DNA of 64,000 bases from assembly GCF_036241575.1 (NCBI RefSeq), contig NZ_CP108455.1, forward strand, positions 6,307,001 through 6,371,000, in the 5' to 3' direction. The notes beneath the pieces were generated by a model. The model was not told the origin of the DNA. It saw only the letters and a list, made by a program, of their open reading frames with translations, and ran no database searches. Origin of the DNA: Streptomyces sp. NBC_01267 (GTDB lineage Bacteria > Actinomycetota > Actinomycetes > Streptomycetales > Streptomycetaceae). The translations under genes and the position numbers were made by a program. Shown here piece after piece: positions 12,401 through 25,000 of the stretch. How positions within the stretch are numbered: position 1 is the stretch's first letter; every line of letters begins with the position of its first letter.

Positions 12401-15400
12401 GCCGTCGTCGCACGTGGACTGGTCGGCGGGTGCGGTGGAACTGCTCGCCGAGGGTCGGGCTTGGCCGGAGACGGACCGGCCGCGGCGGGCCGGTGTGTCC
12501 GCGTTCGGCGTCAGCGGCACCAACGCACACGTGATCATCGAAGAAGCACCCGAGCTGGCCGCTGTCCCGGTCAGTGATGACCTGTCGGGACAGGGCGGTC
12601 AACTGGAGGCATGGAAGCTACCGCTGGTGCCATGGCCGCTCTCGGCGAAGTCGACCGATGCGGTGGCAGCGCAGGCGAGCCGCCTGGCGTCCGACCCTGC
12701 TTCGGGCATGAAGCCGGAGGCCGTGGGCTTGTCATTGGCCACCACCCGAACCGGCCTTGAAAGCCGTGCGGTAGTACTCGGCTCGGACTCCGAGGAGTTC
12801 AAAGCCGGGCTCGAGGCACTGATGGCAGGTCGACCCGCGCGTAACGTCGTCTTCGGTACGGCGAACAGTGGTGGTCTGACCGGGTTTGTGTTCTCGGGCC
12901 AGGGTGGCCAACGGCTCGGCATGGGAGCGGAGTTGGCTGCTACCTTCCCGGTCTTCGACGGGGCTTTGGGTGAGGTGTGTGGGCATTTCGACGTGCTGCT
13001 CGACCGGCCGTTGCGTGAGGTGATGTTCGGGGACGGGGAGGCGCTGCGGCGTACGGGCTGGGCACAGCCCGCGCTGTTCGCCGTCGAGGTGGCGTTGTTC
13101 CGGCTGGTGGAGTCGTGGGGCCTGGTCCCCGATTATGTGGTGGGCCATTCGGTGGGCGAGTTGGCTGCCGCTCATGTGGCCGGTGTGCTGTCGCTGGGGG
13201 ATGCGTGCCGTCTGGTGGCTGCGCGTGCCCAGCTGATGGAGGCGTTGCCTGAGGGTGGTGCGATGTGGGCGGTGCGCGCGTCTGTGGAGGAGGTGTCGCC
13301 GCTTCTTGTCGAGGGTGTGTCCATCGCTGCGGTGAACGCTCCTGGTCAGGTGGTTCTGTCGGGCGAGCGTGCGGCTGTTGAGTCTGTTGCCGCGTCTCTG
13401 TCCGGCCGTGATGGGCGTTGGCTGGAGGTGAGTCATGCGTTCCACTCGGTGTTGATGGACCCGATGCTGGAGGCGTTTGGTGATGCTGCCTCTGGCATTG
13501 AAATGCATCGCCCGCAGATCCCCGTGGTGTCCACCCTGACGGGTGAGTTGGTGGAGAAGTTCACGGGCCGGTACTGGGTGGATCAGGTGCGTGGGACGGT
13601 GCGGTTCGCGGATGCCGTGACCCGGTTGCGGGCTCTGGGTGTGTCCCGGTTCGTGGAGGTCGGTCCTGACGCGAGTCTGGTGGGCGCGGTCGGCGAGACG
13701 TGTGAAGGTGCGCCGGCTGTGCCGTTGCTGCACCGTAAGCGTCCTGAGTCGGGCACGGTTGTCACCGCGCTGGCCCGGTTGTGGGTGGATGGTTGTCCGG
13801 TGGACTGGCAGGGGTTCTACGCGCCCACGGGTGCGGTCGCCGTCGATCTGCCGACGTATGTCTTCCAGCGTGAGCGTTACTGGCCGCGTGTGAAGCCCGC
13901 TGCCCTGGCGGAGCCCGGTGTGGGTGCCGACGCCGAGATATGGGAGGCGGTCGAGCGGGGTGATGCCGATCTGTTTGCCGCAGAGCTCGGGCTGGGGGCA
14001 GGGTCTTCGCTGAGCGAAGCGCTTCCGGCGCTTTCCGCGTGGCGTAGGCGTCGCCAGGAGCGTGCGGCGGTGGACCGGCTGAAGTACGAGGTCTCGTGGA
14101 CTCCGGTGGGTGTGAGTTCTGATCGGGATGTTTCGGGTGAGTGGTTGTTGGTGGAGTTCGAGGGTGGTGGGGATCCTTGGCCGGGGTTGTTGGCTGAGGA
14201 GTTGGTGTCTCGTGGGGCGCGGGTGAGTCGGTTGGTGGTGGGTGTGGGTGATGTGGATCGTGGGGTGTTGGCGGGGTTGTTGGCTGGGTTTGCGGGTTGT
14301 GGGCGGGTGGTGTCGTTCTTGGGTCAGGGTGAGTCGGCGTATGCGGGTGATGCGGGTGACGTGGCTGGTTCGGCTGGTTCGGATGGTTCGGCTGGTTTGG
14401 TGGGTTCGGGTGTGCCGGTGGGGTTGGTGGGGTCGGCGGTGTTGGTGCAGGCGTGGGGTGATGTGGGTGGGGTTGGTGGTGTGTGGGTGGTGACGTCGGG
14501 TGCGGTGGGTGTGGGTGGTGGTGATGTGGTGTTGCGTCCGGTGAGGGCGGGTGTGTGGGGTTTGGGTCGTGTGGTGGCGTTGGAGGAGCCGGGTTGTTGG
14601 GGTGGGTTGGTTGATGTTCCTGAGGTTGTGGATGGTGGTGTGGTGGGTCGTTTGGTGGATGTGTTGGCGGGTGGTGTGGTGGGTGAGGGTGAGTTGGCGG
14701 TGCGTGGTGGTGGTGTGTTCGGTCGTCGTCTGGTTCCTGCGGTTCCGTCTGGTCCTTCGCCTGAGTCAGCTTCGGGTGGGGGTTTGGGTGTTGGTGGGTT
14801 TTCGGGGACGGTGTTGGTGACGGGTGGGACGGGTGTGTTGGGTGGTCGGGTGGCGCGTTGGGTGGTGGGTCGGGGTGCTGGTCGTGTGGTGTTGGTGAGT
14901 CGTGGTGGGTTGGGTGCTGTGGGTGCGGTGGGGTTGCGGGATGAGTTGGTGGGGTTGGGGGCTGTGGTGGATGTGGTGGCGTGTGATGTGGGTGTGTTGG
15001 GTGAGGTGGAGGGTTTGTTTGAGCGGTTTGATGTGTCGGCTGTGGTGCATGTGGCGGGTGTTTTGGATGATGGTGTGGTGGGTGGTTTGTCTGGTGGTGG
15101 GTTGGGTGGTGTGTGGGGTGGTAAGGCGGGTGGTGCGTGGAATTTGCATCGGGTGGTGGAGGGTCGGTCGTTGGATGCGTTTGTGTTGTTTTCTTCTGCG
15201 GCTGGTGTGTGGGGTGGTGTGGGTCAGGGTGGTTATGCGGCGGCGAATGCGGCGTTGGATGCGTTGGTGGAGTGGCGTTGTTCTCGGGGGTTGGTGGGTG
15301 CGTCGGTGGCGTGGGGTCCGTGGGCTGAGGGGGGTATGGCTGGTGGTGGTGTGTTGGAGCGTGCGGGGCGTGGTGGTGTGGTGGCGTTGGATCCTGGGGT

Positions 15401-16082
15401 GGCGTTGGGTGTGTTGGAGTCGGTGTCGGGTTGTGTGACGGTGGTGGATGTTGACTGGGGTCGGTTTGTTCCGGTGATGACGGCGGTGCGGGAGAACCGG
15501 TTCTGGGACGAGGTCGCACCACCACGCACCCTCCCCGCTATCGAGGCTGCTCCGGAGAAGGACGGACTACGAGACCGCCTGGCTGGGGAGTCCGCAGTGG
15601 CACGCCGGTCCCTCGTCGGGGAGTTGGTACGGGCGCAGGTCGCCGCCGTACTCGGCTTCGCCGACGCCACCGCTGTCGAGGCGGCTGTTCCGTTCAAGGC
15701 TCTCGGGTTCGACTCCCTCACCGCTGTCGAACTACGTAACGGCCTGGCAGTGGCAACGGGACTCAGCCTTCCGTCGACGCTCGTGTTCGACTATCCGACG
15801 GCCTCGGCCCTTGCTGAGTTCCTGCTGGGCGAGCTGGTCGACGACTCGTCCGACGGGAGTCGTGACGCCGACGCCGAATTGGACCGTCTCGAAGCGACAC
15901 TGCTGGCCCTGCCCGCACAGGAAGTTACTCGCATGCGGGTGGCCTCGCGTCTGCAACAGCTAATGAAACGCCTGGAGACCGGCGCGAGCGAGGGCAGTTC
16001 CGGTGACATCTCGGCAAAGATCGAAGCCGCCACATCCGACGACATCTTTGCCCTTATTGATAACGAGATCGGGACGCGGTGA
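6441..16082 (+). CDS. Type I polyketide synthase, two KS-AT-KR-ACP modules
   Basis: The gene starts at TTG 6441 inside the stop of the previous gene (TTGA), which implies translational coupling; no good ribosome-binding site is seen. The N-terminal coiled-coil docking segment has the expected [17 protein letters not shown] type of sequence. Module 1: KS (Cys codon 7101-7103), AT (GHSVGE near 8529, HAFH near 8820), KR about 9480-10910 ([11 protein letters not shown], Ser/Tyr/Asn present), ACP (Ser 11112-11114). Module 2: KS (Cys 11784-11786), AT (HAFH 13434-13445), KR about 14095-15530, ACP (Ser 15714-15716), then a docking tail. Both ATs are malonyl-type and both KRs B-type, so two successive beta-hydroxy units are expected. 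The two KR regions are almost identical in DNA and have a codon choice (GGT, GTG, TTG) unlike the rest of the window. Length 3213 aa. Confidence 0.97.
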   Translation: MSENQAVRKSDGEQKLLDYLKKVTGDLRQAHRRLREIESASTEPIAIIGMSCRFPGDVRSPEDLWQLLDRGGEGRSGFPADRGWDLERLYSPDPSDTGTGTGTGTSYAREGGFVHDATEFDPAFFGMSPREALAMDPQQRLLLQASWEAFEHSGIDPHSLKNSNTGVFVGAASTGYGSHLTALPEGVEGYLLTGNSMAVASGRVAYTLGLKGPALTVDTACSSSLVALHTAAQSLRSGECSLALVGGVTVMSTPGMFLEFSKQQGLAADGRCKAFSDDADGTGWSEGVGLVVVSRLSDALRNGHRVLAVVRGTAVNQDGASNGLTVPNGPSQQLVIRKALTNAGLSASDVDVVEAHGTGTSLGDPIEAQALLSTYGQGRPEGQPLWLGSVKSNIGHTQAAAGIAGVMKMVLALQHEALPRSLHVGTPSSHVDWSSGGVELLTEDRPWPRTDRPRRAGVSSFGISGTNAHVILEEAPTSTATEELGSEQGSGTGSGAAGGVTLAGTRGRRAELPVVPWLLSTRQDDALPRLAARLRTSLTSRPDVAPADVGYSLATGRASFEHRAVVLATDVESAINDLGQAAAGQPSPTLVRGTASRGGTARSRERLAFVFSGQGGQRVGMGRELAEAFPLFGAVLGEVCAHFDGLLGGSLRGVMFGDGDGVALGRTGWAQPALFAVEVALFRLVESWGVRPDYVVGHSVGELAAAYVAGVLSLGDACRLVAARAQLMEALPEGGAMWAVRASAEEVTPLLVEGVSIAAVNAPGQVVLSGERTAVESVAVSLSGREGRWLEVSHAFHSALMDPMLEAFGGVASGMAMHRPQIPVVSTFTGELVEEFTGRYWVDQVRGTVRFADAVTRLQALGVSRFVEVGPDASLVGAVGEACGDDVLAVPLLHRKRSEPLTAVTGLARLWADGCPVDWQGFYAPTGAVAIDLPTYPFARERYWMDNPEAARSSEPKDTGLWDAVEKSDVESFAAELGVGLDSSLRETLPALSAWQRGRRERAVVDQLKYEVVWRSVVVGEVADVSGEWLLVEFEGGGDPWPGLLAEELVSRGARVSRLVVGVGDVDRGVLAGLLAGFAGCGRVVSFLGQGESAYAGDAGDVAGSDGSGGLVGSGVPVGLVGSAVLVQAWGDVGGVGGVWVVTSGAVGVGGGDVVLRPVRAGVWGLGRVVALEEPGCWGGLVDVPEVVDGGVVGGGVVGRLVDVLAGGVVGEGELAVRGGGVFGRRLVPAVPSGPSPESAAGGGLGVGGLSGTVLVTGGTGVLGGRVARWVVGWGAGRVVLVSRGGLGAVGAVGLRDELVGLGAVVDVVACDVGVLGEVEGLFERFDVSAVVHVAGVLDDGVVGGLSGGGLGGVWGGKAGGAWNLHRVVEGRSLDAFVLFSSAAGVWGGVGQGGYAAANAALDALVEWRCSRGLVGASVAWGPWAEGGMAGGGVLERAGRGGVVALDPGVALGVLESVSGCVTVVDVDWGRFVPVMTAVRENRFWDEVAPPRTLPAAPSGSLPATAGGLKEQLAGLAATSRRAQVRELVRGLVGAVLGFPDSTAVDTATAFRDLGFDSLTAVELRNALVVASGLKLASTVVFDYPSVEALADFLIGELFGSEGVASSGVLVPSVVVAGVEDPVVVVGMGCRFPGGVVSPEGLWGLVSGGVDAMGGFPVDRGWEAGGDFAPVGGFVEGVADFDAGLFGISPREALAMDPQQRLLLEVAWESLERAGIGPMSLRGRPVGVFAGTNGQDYPALLALAGESGDGYGGTGSSGSVLSGRVSYVLGLEGPAVTVDTACSSSLVAMHLAAQSLRSGECSLALAGGVTVMSTPGAFVEFARQGGLAGDGRCKAFSDDADGTSWGEGAGVLVLERLSDARRHGHPVLAVLRGSAVNQDGASNGLTAPNGPSQQRVIRQALADAGLSAADVDAVEAHGTGTSLGDPIEAQALLATYGQGRPEGRPLWLGSVKSNIGHTQAAAGVAGVIKMVQAMCHGAMPKSLHVGTPSSHVDWSAGAVELLAEGRAWPETDRPRRAGVSAFGVSGTNAHVIIEEAPELAAVPVSDDLSGQGGQLEAWKLPLVPWPLSAKSTDAVAAQASRLASDPASGMKPEAVGLSLATTRTGLESRAVVLGSDSEEFKAGLEALMAGRPARNVVFGTANSGGLTGFVFSGQGGQRLGMGAELAATFPVFDGALGEVCGHFDVLLDRPLREVMFGDGEALRRTGWAQPALFAVEVALFRLVESWGLVPDYVVGHSVGELAAAHVAGVLSLGDACRLVAARAQLMEALPEGGAMWAVRASVEEVSPLLVEGVSIAAVNAPGQVVLSGERAAVESVAASLSGRDGRWLEVSHAFHSVLMDPMLEAFGDAASGIEMHRPQIPVVSTLTGELVEKFTGRYWVDQVRGTVRFADAVTRLRALGVSRFVEVGPDASLVGAVGETCEGAPAVPLLHRKRPESGTVVTALARLWVDGCPVDWQGFYAPTGAVAVDLPTYVFQRERYWPRVKPAALAEPGVGADAEIWEAVERGDADLFAAELGLGAGSSLSEALPALSAWRRRRQERAAVDRLKYEVSWTPVGVSSDRDVSGEWLLVEFEGGGDPWPGLLAEELVSRGARVSRLVVGVGDVDRGVLAGLLAGFAGCGRVVSFLGQGESAYAGDAGDVAGSAGSDGSAGLVGSGVPVGLVGSAVLVQAWGDVGGVGGVWVVTSGAVGVGGGDVVLRPVRAGVWGLGRVVALEEPGCWGGLVDVPEVVDGGVVGRLVDVLAGGVVGEGELAVRGGGVFGRRLVPAVPSGPSPESASGGGLGVGGFSGTVLVTGGTGVLGGRVARWVVGRGAGRVVLVSRGGLGAVGAVGLRDELVGLGAVVDVVACDVGVLGEVEGLFERFDVSAVVHVAGVLDDGVVGGLSGGGLGGVWGGKAGGAWNLHRVVEGRSLDAFVLFSSAAGVWGGVGQGGYAAANAALDALVEWRCSRGLVGASVAWGPWAEGGMAGGGVLERAGRGGVVALDPGVALGVLESVSGCVTVVDVDWGRFVPVMTAVRENRFWDEVAPPRTLPAIEAAPEKDGLRDRLAGESAVARRSLVGELVRAQVAAVLGFADATAVEAAVPFKALGFDSLTAVELRNGLAVATGLSLPSTLVFDYPTASALAEFLLGELVDDSSDGSRDADAELDRLEATLLALPAQEVTRMRVASRLQQLMKRLETGASEGSSGDISAKIEAATSDDIFALIDNEIGTR
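9510..10928 (+). repeat. Near-identical KR region, copy 1 (G+T-rich)
   Basis: This stretch of about 1.42 kb covers the structural and catalytic KR halves of the first module. Its sequence recurs at 14127-15539 with few substitutions and two in-frame indels: copy 1 carries 15 extra nt in the VVGGGVVG segment and copy 2 carries 9 extra nt in a Ser/Gly/Ala stretch. The coding strand is strongly depleted in A and C compared with the flanks, and sharp borders on both sides return to normal codon use. Confidence 0.95.
11494..12342 (+). repeat. Near-identical KS segment, copy 1
   Basis: This KS part of the second module of the gene matches 16371-17219 (first KS of the next gene) at a constant offset of 4877 nt with no indels. 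Differences cluster at the codons after AGTNGQDYP and toward the right end. It indicates recent duplication or gene conversion between neighbouring modules. Confidence 0.9.
14127..15539 (+). repeat. Near-identical KR region, copy 2 (G+T-rich)
   Basis: This is the second copy of the repeat at 9510-10928. The offset is 4617 nt at the left edge and 4611 nt at the right edge; the 6-nt difference equals the two in-frame indels. Identity stops abruptly after the shared sequence accaccacgcaccctccccgct, where the two ACP linkers diverge. Confidence 0.95.
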
Positions 16083-19000
16083 GCTTGATGGGCAACGAGG
16101 ACAAGCTTCTCGGCTACTTGAAGAAGGTCACCCTCGAACTGCACGAGACCAAGCAGCGGCTCCGTGAGGTGGAGTCCACCGGAGATGATCCGGTGGCCGT
16201 GGTCGGGATGGGATGCCGCTTTCCGGCCGGAGTGGATTCGCCCGAGAGTCTGTGGGGTCTGCTTGCGGGCGAAGTCGACGCGATGGGCGACTTCCCTGCG
16301 GACCGGGGTTGGGGTACCGAGAGTGGTATCGGCGGTTTTGTGCAAGGCGTGGCGGACTTTGATGCTGCTTTGTTCGGGATTTCGCCGCGTGAGGCGTTGG
16401 CGATGGATCCGCAGCAGCGTCTTCTGCTCGAGGTGGCGTGGGAGTCCCTGGAGCGTGCGGGGATAGGCCCGATGTCCCTGCGTGGACGGCCGGTTGGTGT
16501 GTTCGCGGGGACGAACGGCCAGGACTACCCGGGATTGCTGGCGATGACGGGCGAGCCCGTCGACGGCTATGGGGGGACCGGGAGTTCGGGGAGTGTGCTC
16601 TCGGGTCGGGTGTCGTATGTGTTGGGGCTTGAGGGTCCTGCGGTGACGGTGGATACGGCGTGTTCGTCGTCCCTGGTGGCGATGCATCTGGCGGCGCAGT
16701 CGTTGCGTTCGGGGGAGTGTTCGCTGGCGTTGGCCGGTGGTGTGACGGTGATGTCGACGCCGGGCGCTTTCGTGGAGTTCGCCAGGCAGGGCGGCCTGGC
16801 CGGTGACGGACGGTGCAAGGCGTTCTCTGACGACGCGGACGGCACCAGCTGGGGGGAAGGCGCCGGCGTTCTCGTACTGGAGCGGTTGTCGGACGCTCGG
16901 CGCCATGGGCATCCCGTACTGGCTGTGCTACGGGGCAGTGCGGTCAATCAGGACGGTGCGTCGAACGGCCTCACCGCGCCCAACGGCCCCTCCCAGCAGC
17001 GGGTGATCCGGCAGGCTCTGGCTGATGCCGGTCTGTCGGCGTCGGACGTGGATCTGGTGGAGGCGCACGGCACGGGTACATCTCTGGGCGACCCGATCGA
17101 AGCGCAGGCGTTGCTGGCCACCTACGGGCAGGGGCGGCCGGAGGGGCGGCCGTTGTGGTTGGGGTCGGTCAAGTCGAACATCGGTCACACCCAGGCCGCA
17201 GCAGGTGTGGCCGGTGTCATGAAGGTGATCCTCGCGCTCCAACACCGCCTGATGCCCGCATCGTTGCATGTGGGTACGCCGTCGTCGCACGTGGACTGGT
17301 CAGCAGGTGCGGTGGAGTTGCTGGCAGAGGTGCAGGAGTGGCCGGATGCGGACCGGCCGCGCCGGGCAGGTGTGTCATCCTTCGGCATCAGTGGGACGAA
17401 CGCACACGTGATCGTCGAGGAGCCGCCTGCGCCTGCTTCCCCTCCCGCGAAGTCGGACACGGAGGGTGCGGGCAACTCGACCGATGATGCTGTGGTCCTG
17501 CCGGTCGTGCCGTGGGCGATCTCGGCGAAGGCGCCTTCGGGTGTTGCTGCGCAGGCATCAAAGATGCTCTCCGCTCTGAGCGGCACCGACGGGCTGACCG
17601 GCACGAATGTCGGTTTCTCGTTGGCGACGACGCGTACGGCGTTGGAGCATCGTGCGGTGGTGCTCGGTTCGGATGTGGCCGAGTTGTGCTCGGGTCTGGG
17701 TGTGTTGGCTGCTGGTGAGTCCTCGCCTGGTGTGGTGCGTGGAGTCGCGGGATCTGGTCTCACCGGGTTTGTCTTCTCCGGACAGGGAGGCCAACGGCTG
17801 GGCATGGGGCATGAGTTGGCCGCCGCCTTTCCGGTCTTCGGGCAGACCTTGGGTGAGGTGTGTGGGCATTTCGACGTGCTGCTCGACCGTCCGTTGCGTG
17901 AGGTGATGTTCGAGGACGGAGACGGGGAGGCGCTGCGGCGGACGGGATGGGCGCAGCCCGCGCTGTTTGCCATCGAGGTGGCGTTGTTCCGGCTGGTGGA
18001 GTCGTGGGGCCTGGTCCCCGATTATGTGGTGGGCCATTCGGTGGGCGAGTTGGCTGCCGCTCATGTGGCCGGTGTGTTGTCCCTGGGGGATGCGTGCCGT
18101 TTGGTGGCGGCGCGTGCCCAGCTGATGGAGGCGTTGCCCGAGGGTGGTGCGATGTGGGCGGTGCGGGCGTCTGTGGAGGAGGTCACGCCGCTTCTGGTCG
18201 AGGGTGTGTCCATCGCTGCGGTGAATGCTCCTGGTCAGGTGGTTCTGTCCGGCGAGCGCGCGGCTGTCGAGTCTGTTGCCGCGTCTGTCCCGGGTCGTGA
18301 AGGGCGTTGGCTGGAGGTGAGTCACGCGTTTCACTCGGCTCTGATGGATCCCATGTTGGAGGCGTTCGGCGACGCTGCCTCTGGCATTGAAATGCATCGC
18401 CCGCAGATCCCCGTGGTGTCCACCCTGACGGGTGAGTTGGTGGAGGAGTTCACCGGCCGGTACTGGGTGGATCAGGTACGCGGCACAGTCAGGTTCGCCG
18501 ATGCCGTGACCCGACTCCAGGCCCTCGGCGTATCCCGGCTCGTAGAAGTCGGTCCTGACGCAAGTCTGGTGGGCGCGGTCGGTGAGACCTGCGGCGATGA
18601 CGTGCTGGCTGTGCCGTTGTTGCACCGTAAGCGTCCCGAGCCGGGCACGGTTGTCACCGCGCTCGCCCGGTTGTGGGCGGACGGCTGTTCCGTCGACTGG
18701 GAGGCGTTCTACGCGCCGACCGGTGCCTGCCGTACCGAGCTGCCCACGTACGCCTTCCAACACCAGCGTTACTGGCCGACCGCTCGTCTGTCCGTCGGCC
18801 CGCACCCGTTCGGATCCACCCGTGCCGGGCACCCCCTGCTTCAGGCCGTGATCTCGCTGGCCGGCTCGGGCGATGTGCTCCTGCTCGGCGGGCTTTCGAC
18901 TCAGGCGCAGCCCTGGCTGGTCGACCACCAGGTGGCGGGCCGGATCGTGTTCCCCGGGACCGGTTTCCTGGAACTCGCGCTCTGTGCGGGGGACCGTGTC

Positions 19001-22000
19001 GGCTGCGAGCGGGTCGAAGAGCTGACCATCACGACGCCTCTGGTCATTCCCCCGACCGGCGCCGTGCATCTCCAGCTCCTGGTCGGCCCGCCGGACGGCG
19101 AGGGGCACCGTCCGTTGCAGGTGTCGTCGCGCCACGACGACGATCCGGCTGAGCAGTGGACCCACCACGCCGGCGGGATGCTCGCTCCTGCGGCGGACGA
19201 GGCCGCCTTCGAGTTCGCCCAGTGGCCACCGGCCGATGCCGAATCCCTCGATGCGACCGAACTGTACGAGGGGCTGGCGGGCGTCGGACTTCAGTACGGG
19301 CCGGTCTTCCGTGGGTTGCAGCGGGCGTGGCGGCGTGATGGCGAGCTCTTCCTGGAGGTCCTGCTGCCCGATCCCGAGCAGGGGGACAAGGATCCCTTCA
19401 ATCTCCACCCGGCCGCTCTGGACTCCGTGCTGCACTCGATGGCGCTCGGTGGCGCTCTCGGGGAGGCCGCATCCGCATCTGCATCCGTATCCGGTGCCGG
19501 ATACGACACCGGTGACCGTGAGCCGGGGCGACTGCCGTTCTCGTGGGAAGGGGTGGCGCTGCACGCGGTGGGTGCCACCGCGCTCCGAGCCCGTCTGATG
19601 CCCACCGGGCCCGAGACGGTAACCCTTCAGGTCGCCGATGCGTCCGGTCGGCCGGTGGCCACGGTGGATTCGCTGACGCTCCGGCCGATGGCCGTGGATA
19701 CCCTCGCAGCCGGACCGGCCGACGGCATGGTGCGTGACGCGCTGTTCCAACTGGACTGGACCCAGGTCCCGGCTCCGGAGACCGCCCCGACCAGTTGGGC
19801 GGTCATCGATACGGACACTTACGAGGACTCGCCGGGGCCGGGCGGCGACCGGTACGCGGATCTGGACGCGCTGCGTGCTGCGCTCGACGCGGGCGCTCCC
19901 GTGCCGGACGTGGTGCTGACCGGGATCGGAACAGCGACGGAACACGGTGGCGCCGACGTCGTACAGGACACGCACGACGCGGTACTGCGAGCCCTGGAGC
20001 TGATTCAGGGATGGCTGGGAGACGAGCGGTTCGAGGGGAGCAGGCTGGCCTTCGTGTCGGACGGCGCGGTGGCGGTCCGAGCCGGGGACGGGGTCACCGA
20101 CCTGCCCGGAGCGGCGGTCTGGGGACTCGTACGGTCGGCGCAGTCCGAGCACCCAGGGCATTTCCAGCTCATCGACACCCCACTGCGCGGAACCACCTTC
20201 CCGAACGCAGCCCCGAACGCGGCCCCGAACTCGTCCCCGACCACTACTCCGACCGCTGTCCCGACCCTCTCTGCAGCCGCCACGTCATCGGCTCTCCGTT
20301 CCGCCGAGCCCCAGATCGCCGTGCGGGACGGCGCCCTGTTCGCCTGCAGACTCGGCCGGGCCTCGGTGCGGCAGGGGGGCCGGCCGCCGCAGGATCAGCC
20401 GACGCCGATGTGGGACACCACGGGCACCGTCCTGGTCACCGGCGCGACCGGCCAACTCGGCGGCATCCTCTGCCGCCACCTGGTGGCCGTGCACGGCGTA
20501 CGGCATCTGCTCCTGCTCAGCCGCCGGGGATCCGCGGCGCCGACTGCGACCCAACTCGTCGCCGACCTGACGGAACTCGGTGCACACGTCACCCTGGCCG
20601 CGTGCGACGCGGCCGACCGCCCGGCGCTCGCGGCCGTACTGGCGGACATCCCCGCCGACCGCCCGCTGACCGGCGTCGTGCACACGGCCGGAGTGCTCGC
20701 CGACGCGACGGTGACCTCGCTGACCCCCGCGCAGGTACGGCGGGTACTGCGCCCCAAGGTCGACGCGGCGGTGAACCTGCATGAACTGACGCGTACCGCA
20801 CCGCTGTCGGCATTCGTCCTGTACTCCTCCGTCTCCGCCGCCCTCGGCGCACCGGGACAGGGCAACTACGCCGCCGCGAACTCCTTCCTGGACGCCCTCG
20901 CCGCCCACCGCCGGGCCGAAGGTCTCGCCGGGCTCTCCCTCGGCTGGGGCCTGTGGGCCCCTGCCGGGGCGGGCGACATGACCGGCGGTCTCGACGAGGC
21001 GGATCTGCGCCGGATGGCGCGTGGCGGTGTCGTCCCGCTGTCCGCGACGGACGGCGTCGCGCTCTTCGACCTCGCGCCGTCGGCCGGGCGAGCCGCGCTC
21101 CTGCCCGTACGGCTCGACCTCGCCGCGCTGCGGGACACGGCCGACCACCTCCCCCCGGTGTTCCGCGCCCTGGTCCGCAGGCCCCGCAGGCGGGCCGCGG
21201 AGGCCGCATCGGCCACCTCCGCCTCGCTGGTCGAGCGGCTGAGGCAGCTCTCCGTGGAGGAACGCACGGAAGCAGTACGCGAGTTGGTCCGCGCGCAGGC
21301 GGCCACCGTGCTCGGCCACGACACGGCTGACGACGTGGCCCTGGACCAGCCGTTCCGCGACCTGGGCATCGACTCGCTGACCGCGGTCGAATTGCGCAAC
21401 CAGCTGAACGCCATCACCGGGCTCCGGCTGTCCGCGACGCTGGTGTTCGACCATCCGACCGCGGCGGCCGTCAGCACGCACGTCCTGGAACGGCTGCTCG
21501 GCGCCGAGCAGGACCCGGCGAGCCCCGCCCCCTCCCCGACCGGGGCGGCGGCACGGCGAACCGAGGACCGCATCGTCATCGTCGGGATGAGCTGCCGGTT
21601 CCCCGGCGGCGTGCGGAACCCCGACGATCTGTGGAACCTGGTGATATCCGGCGCCGACGGGGTCACCCCCTTCCCGGAGGACCGTGGCTGGGACCTGGAC
21701 GGGCTGTACGACGCCGACCCCGACGCGGGTGGCGCCAGCTACGTCCGCGAGGGCGGATTCCTGCACGACGCCGCCGACTTCGACGCCGCCTTCTTCGGGA
21801 TCTCGCCGCGCGAGACGGTGGTCATGGATCCCCAGCAGCGCCTGCTCCTCGAAACCTCCTGGGAGGCCGTCGAGTCGGCGGGGATCGACCCCTCCACGCT
21901 GCGGGGTGGGCGCACCGGAGTGTTCGCCGGTGTCATGTACCACGACTACCTCGCCCGGTTGCAGACCGTTCCCGAGGGGGCCGAGGGCTTCCTCGGCACC

Positions 22001-25000
22001 GGCTCCGCGGGCAGTGTCGCCACCGGCCGGGTCGCCTACCTGCTCGGCCTGGAAGGGCCCGCGGTGACCATCGACACCGCCTGTTCCTCGTCGCTGGTCG
22101 CACTGCACCTGGCGGCGCAGGCGCTGCGGGAGGGCGAGTGCGCGACGGCTCTGGCCGGTGGTGTGACGGTGATGGCGACCCCCGGTACGTTCGTCGACTT
22201 CAGCCGCCAGCGCGGGCTGGCCCCCGACGGCCGGTGCAAGTCGTTCGCCACCGCGGCCGACGGCACCGGGTGGGCGGAAGGCGTCGGCATGCTGCTCCTG
22301 GAGCGGGAGTCCGACGCGCGGCGCAACGGGCACCGGATCCTCGCCGTCGTCCGGGGCAGCGCGGTCAATCAGGACGGCGCGTCCAACGGGCTCACCGCAC
22401 CCAACGGCCCGTCCCAGCAGCGGGTGATCCGCCAGGCACTCGACCGCGCGGGGCTGCGCCCGGCCGAGGTGGACGCCGTCGAGGGACACGGCACCGGTAC
22501 GGTGCTCGGCGATCCGATCGAGGCGCAGGCGCTGCTCGCCACCTACGGCCAGGACCGCCCGGACGGTGAGCCGTTGTGGCTGGGGTCGATCAAGTCGAAC
22601 ATCGGCCACGCCCAGGCGGCGGCCGGTGTCGGCGGGATCATCAAGATGGTGCAGGCGATGCGGCACGGAGTACTGCCGCCGACCCTGCACGTCGATTCGC
22701 CGAGCGAGCAGGTCGACTGGTCGGCGGGCCAGGTGGAGCTGTTGTCCGAGGCGGTGCCGTGGAACCCGGCCGGGCGCCCCCGACGGGCGGGTATCTCCTC
22801 CTTCGGGATCAGCGGAACGAACGCCCACGTCATCCTGGAAGCCCCGGACGACGCCTCAACGGCCGCCCCGGAGAAGGCAGTTACGTACAAGGGCCCGGTG
22901 CAGGAGCCGCCCGTGGTCCCGCTGCTGGTCTCCGGTCGGAGTGAGGACGCCGTACGGGCGCAGGCGGCGGCCCTTCGAGAGCACCTGACGCGCCATCCCG
23001 GGCTCACACCGCTCGACGTCGGGTTCTCGCTCGCCACCACCCGTACGGTCTTCGAGCACCGCGCCCTCGTACTCGGGACCGACCGGGACACCGCACTGGC
23101 CGCCCTGGGCGCCATCGCGGCCGGTGGCACCGTTCCCGAGGTGACGCGCGGCCGGTCCGCCGAGCGGCGCATCGCGTTCCTCTTCACCGGACAGGGCAGC
23201 CAACGCCCCGGAATGGGCAGGGAGTTGTACGCCTCGTCGGTTGTCTTCGCCGAGGCGCTGGACGCCGTGTGTGCGCACCTGGACCCGCTCCTCGCCCCGC
23301 ACTTCGACCGGCCGCTGCGGGAACTGCTGTGGGACGAGGAGCCATCGGGGTCCGGAGCCCACGCGCTCGACGGGACCGGCTGCGCGCAGCCCGCCCTGTT
23401 CGCCGTCGAGGTGGCGCTGTACCGGCTGCTCGAATCCTGCGGTCTGCGCCCCGACCACCTCGTGGGCCATTCCGTCGGCGAGTTGGCGGCGGCGCACGTG
23501 TCCGGTGTGCTCACGCTGGAGGACGCCTGCCGGCTGGTGGCGGCACGTGGCCGGCTGATGCAGGCGCTGCCGCCGGGCGGCGCGATGGTCGCGCTGCGTG
23601 CGGCCGAGTCCGAAGTCCTGCCCCTGCTCCGGGACGGGGTGAGCATCGCCGCTGTCAACGGGCCGGACGCCGTCGTACTGTCCGGTGACGAGGCCCCGGT
23701 ACTGGCCGTGGCCGGGCACTTCGCGGACCGCGCGAGCAAGCGGCTCCGGGTGAGCCACGCCTTCCACTCGGCCCGGATGGAACCGATGCTGGAGGAGTTC
23801 CGCGCGGTCGCCGAGTCGGTCACCTACCATCCGGCCCGGATCCCGATCGTGCCGACGCTGGGTGCGGACCTCGCCGACCGGATCGGGGAGGCCGACTACT
23901 GGGTACGGCAGGTACGCGAGGGCGTGCGCTTCCACGACGCGCTCGCCCACCTGCGTGCGGAGGGCGTCACCGGCTTCGTCGAACTCGGTCCCGACCCGGT
24001 ACTGACAGCGGCCGTCCAGGAACTCGAAGAGGCCACCACCGGCATCGGACAGGACGCCGGTACGGGTACGGGTATGGGTGCGAGTACGGGTACAGGGACC
24101 GGCAACGGCACCCATGACGGGGCCGGTGACGCGTCGGTGGACGGGCTGCGCCGGACCCCGCCGTTCTTCGCCGCGTCGGTGCTGCGCCGTGGCCGCCCCG
24201 AGGCCCGGACACTGGGGACGGTGCTCGGCGGGCTGCTCGCGTACGGCACCCGGGTCGACCGTACGGCGCTCTTCGCGCGCAGCGGCGCCCGGCAGGTCGA
24301 CCTGCCCACCTACGCCTTCCAGCACCGGCGTTACTGGGCCGAAGGCGGTCCGGCTCCTGCGGCACCGGCCGGTGCCGCAGGTGGCACACATCCGCTGCTC
24401 GGTGCGTGCATGCCGCTGCCCGACGGGGGATTCGTCTGCACCGGGAACCTCTCGTCGGCCGCCCACCCGTGGCTGGCCGACCATCTGGTCGACGGAGCCG
24501 CGGTCGTGCCGGGCACCGCGCTGCTCGAACTGGCCATTCACGCGGGCGATCACACCGGCTGCCCCCGCGTGGACGAACTGGTCCTGGCGGCGCCGCTCTC
24601 CCTCGACCACTCGCGTCCCCGCCGGGTCCAACTGGTGACGGGGCCCGCCGACGAGTCCGGAGACCGTACGGTCCAGCTCTTCTCCCACTTCACCGAAGGC
24701 GACGCCAACGGCGGTTCGGTGGGCGGGGAACCGTGGACCCTCCACGCGACCGGAACCCTGACAGCTGCCGGAACAGCCGCCGCCACAGCCGCCGCCACAA
24801 CGGCCGGTACGGAGCCCGGTACGAAGGCCCGTACGGAGCCCGACCCGTTCGACGCCACGGTCTGGCCGCCCGAGGGCGCCCTTGAGGTGCCCGTCGACGG
24901 CCTCTACGACACGCAGGACAGCGAGCGCGACGGGGACCACGGCGGAGAGCCCGCGCGTCCCGTGACCGGTGTGGCCTACGGACCCGCCTTCCGGGGGCTG

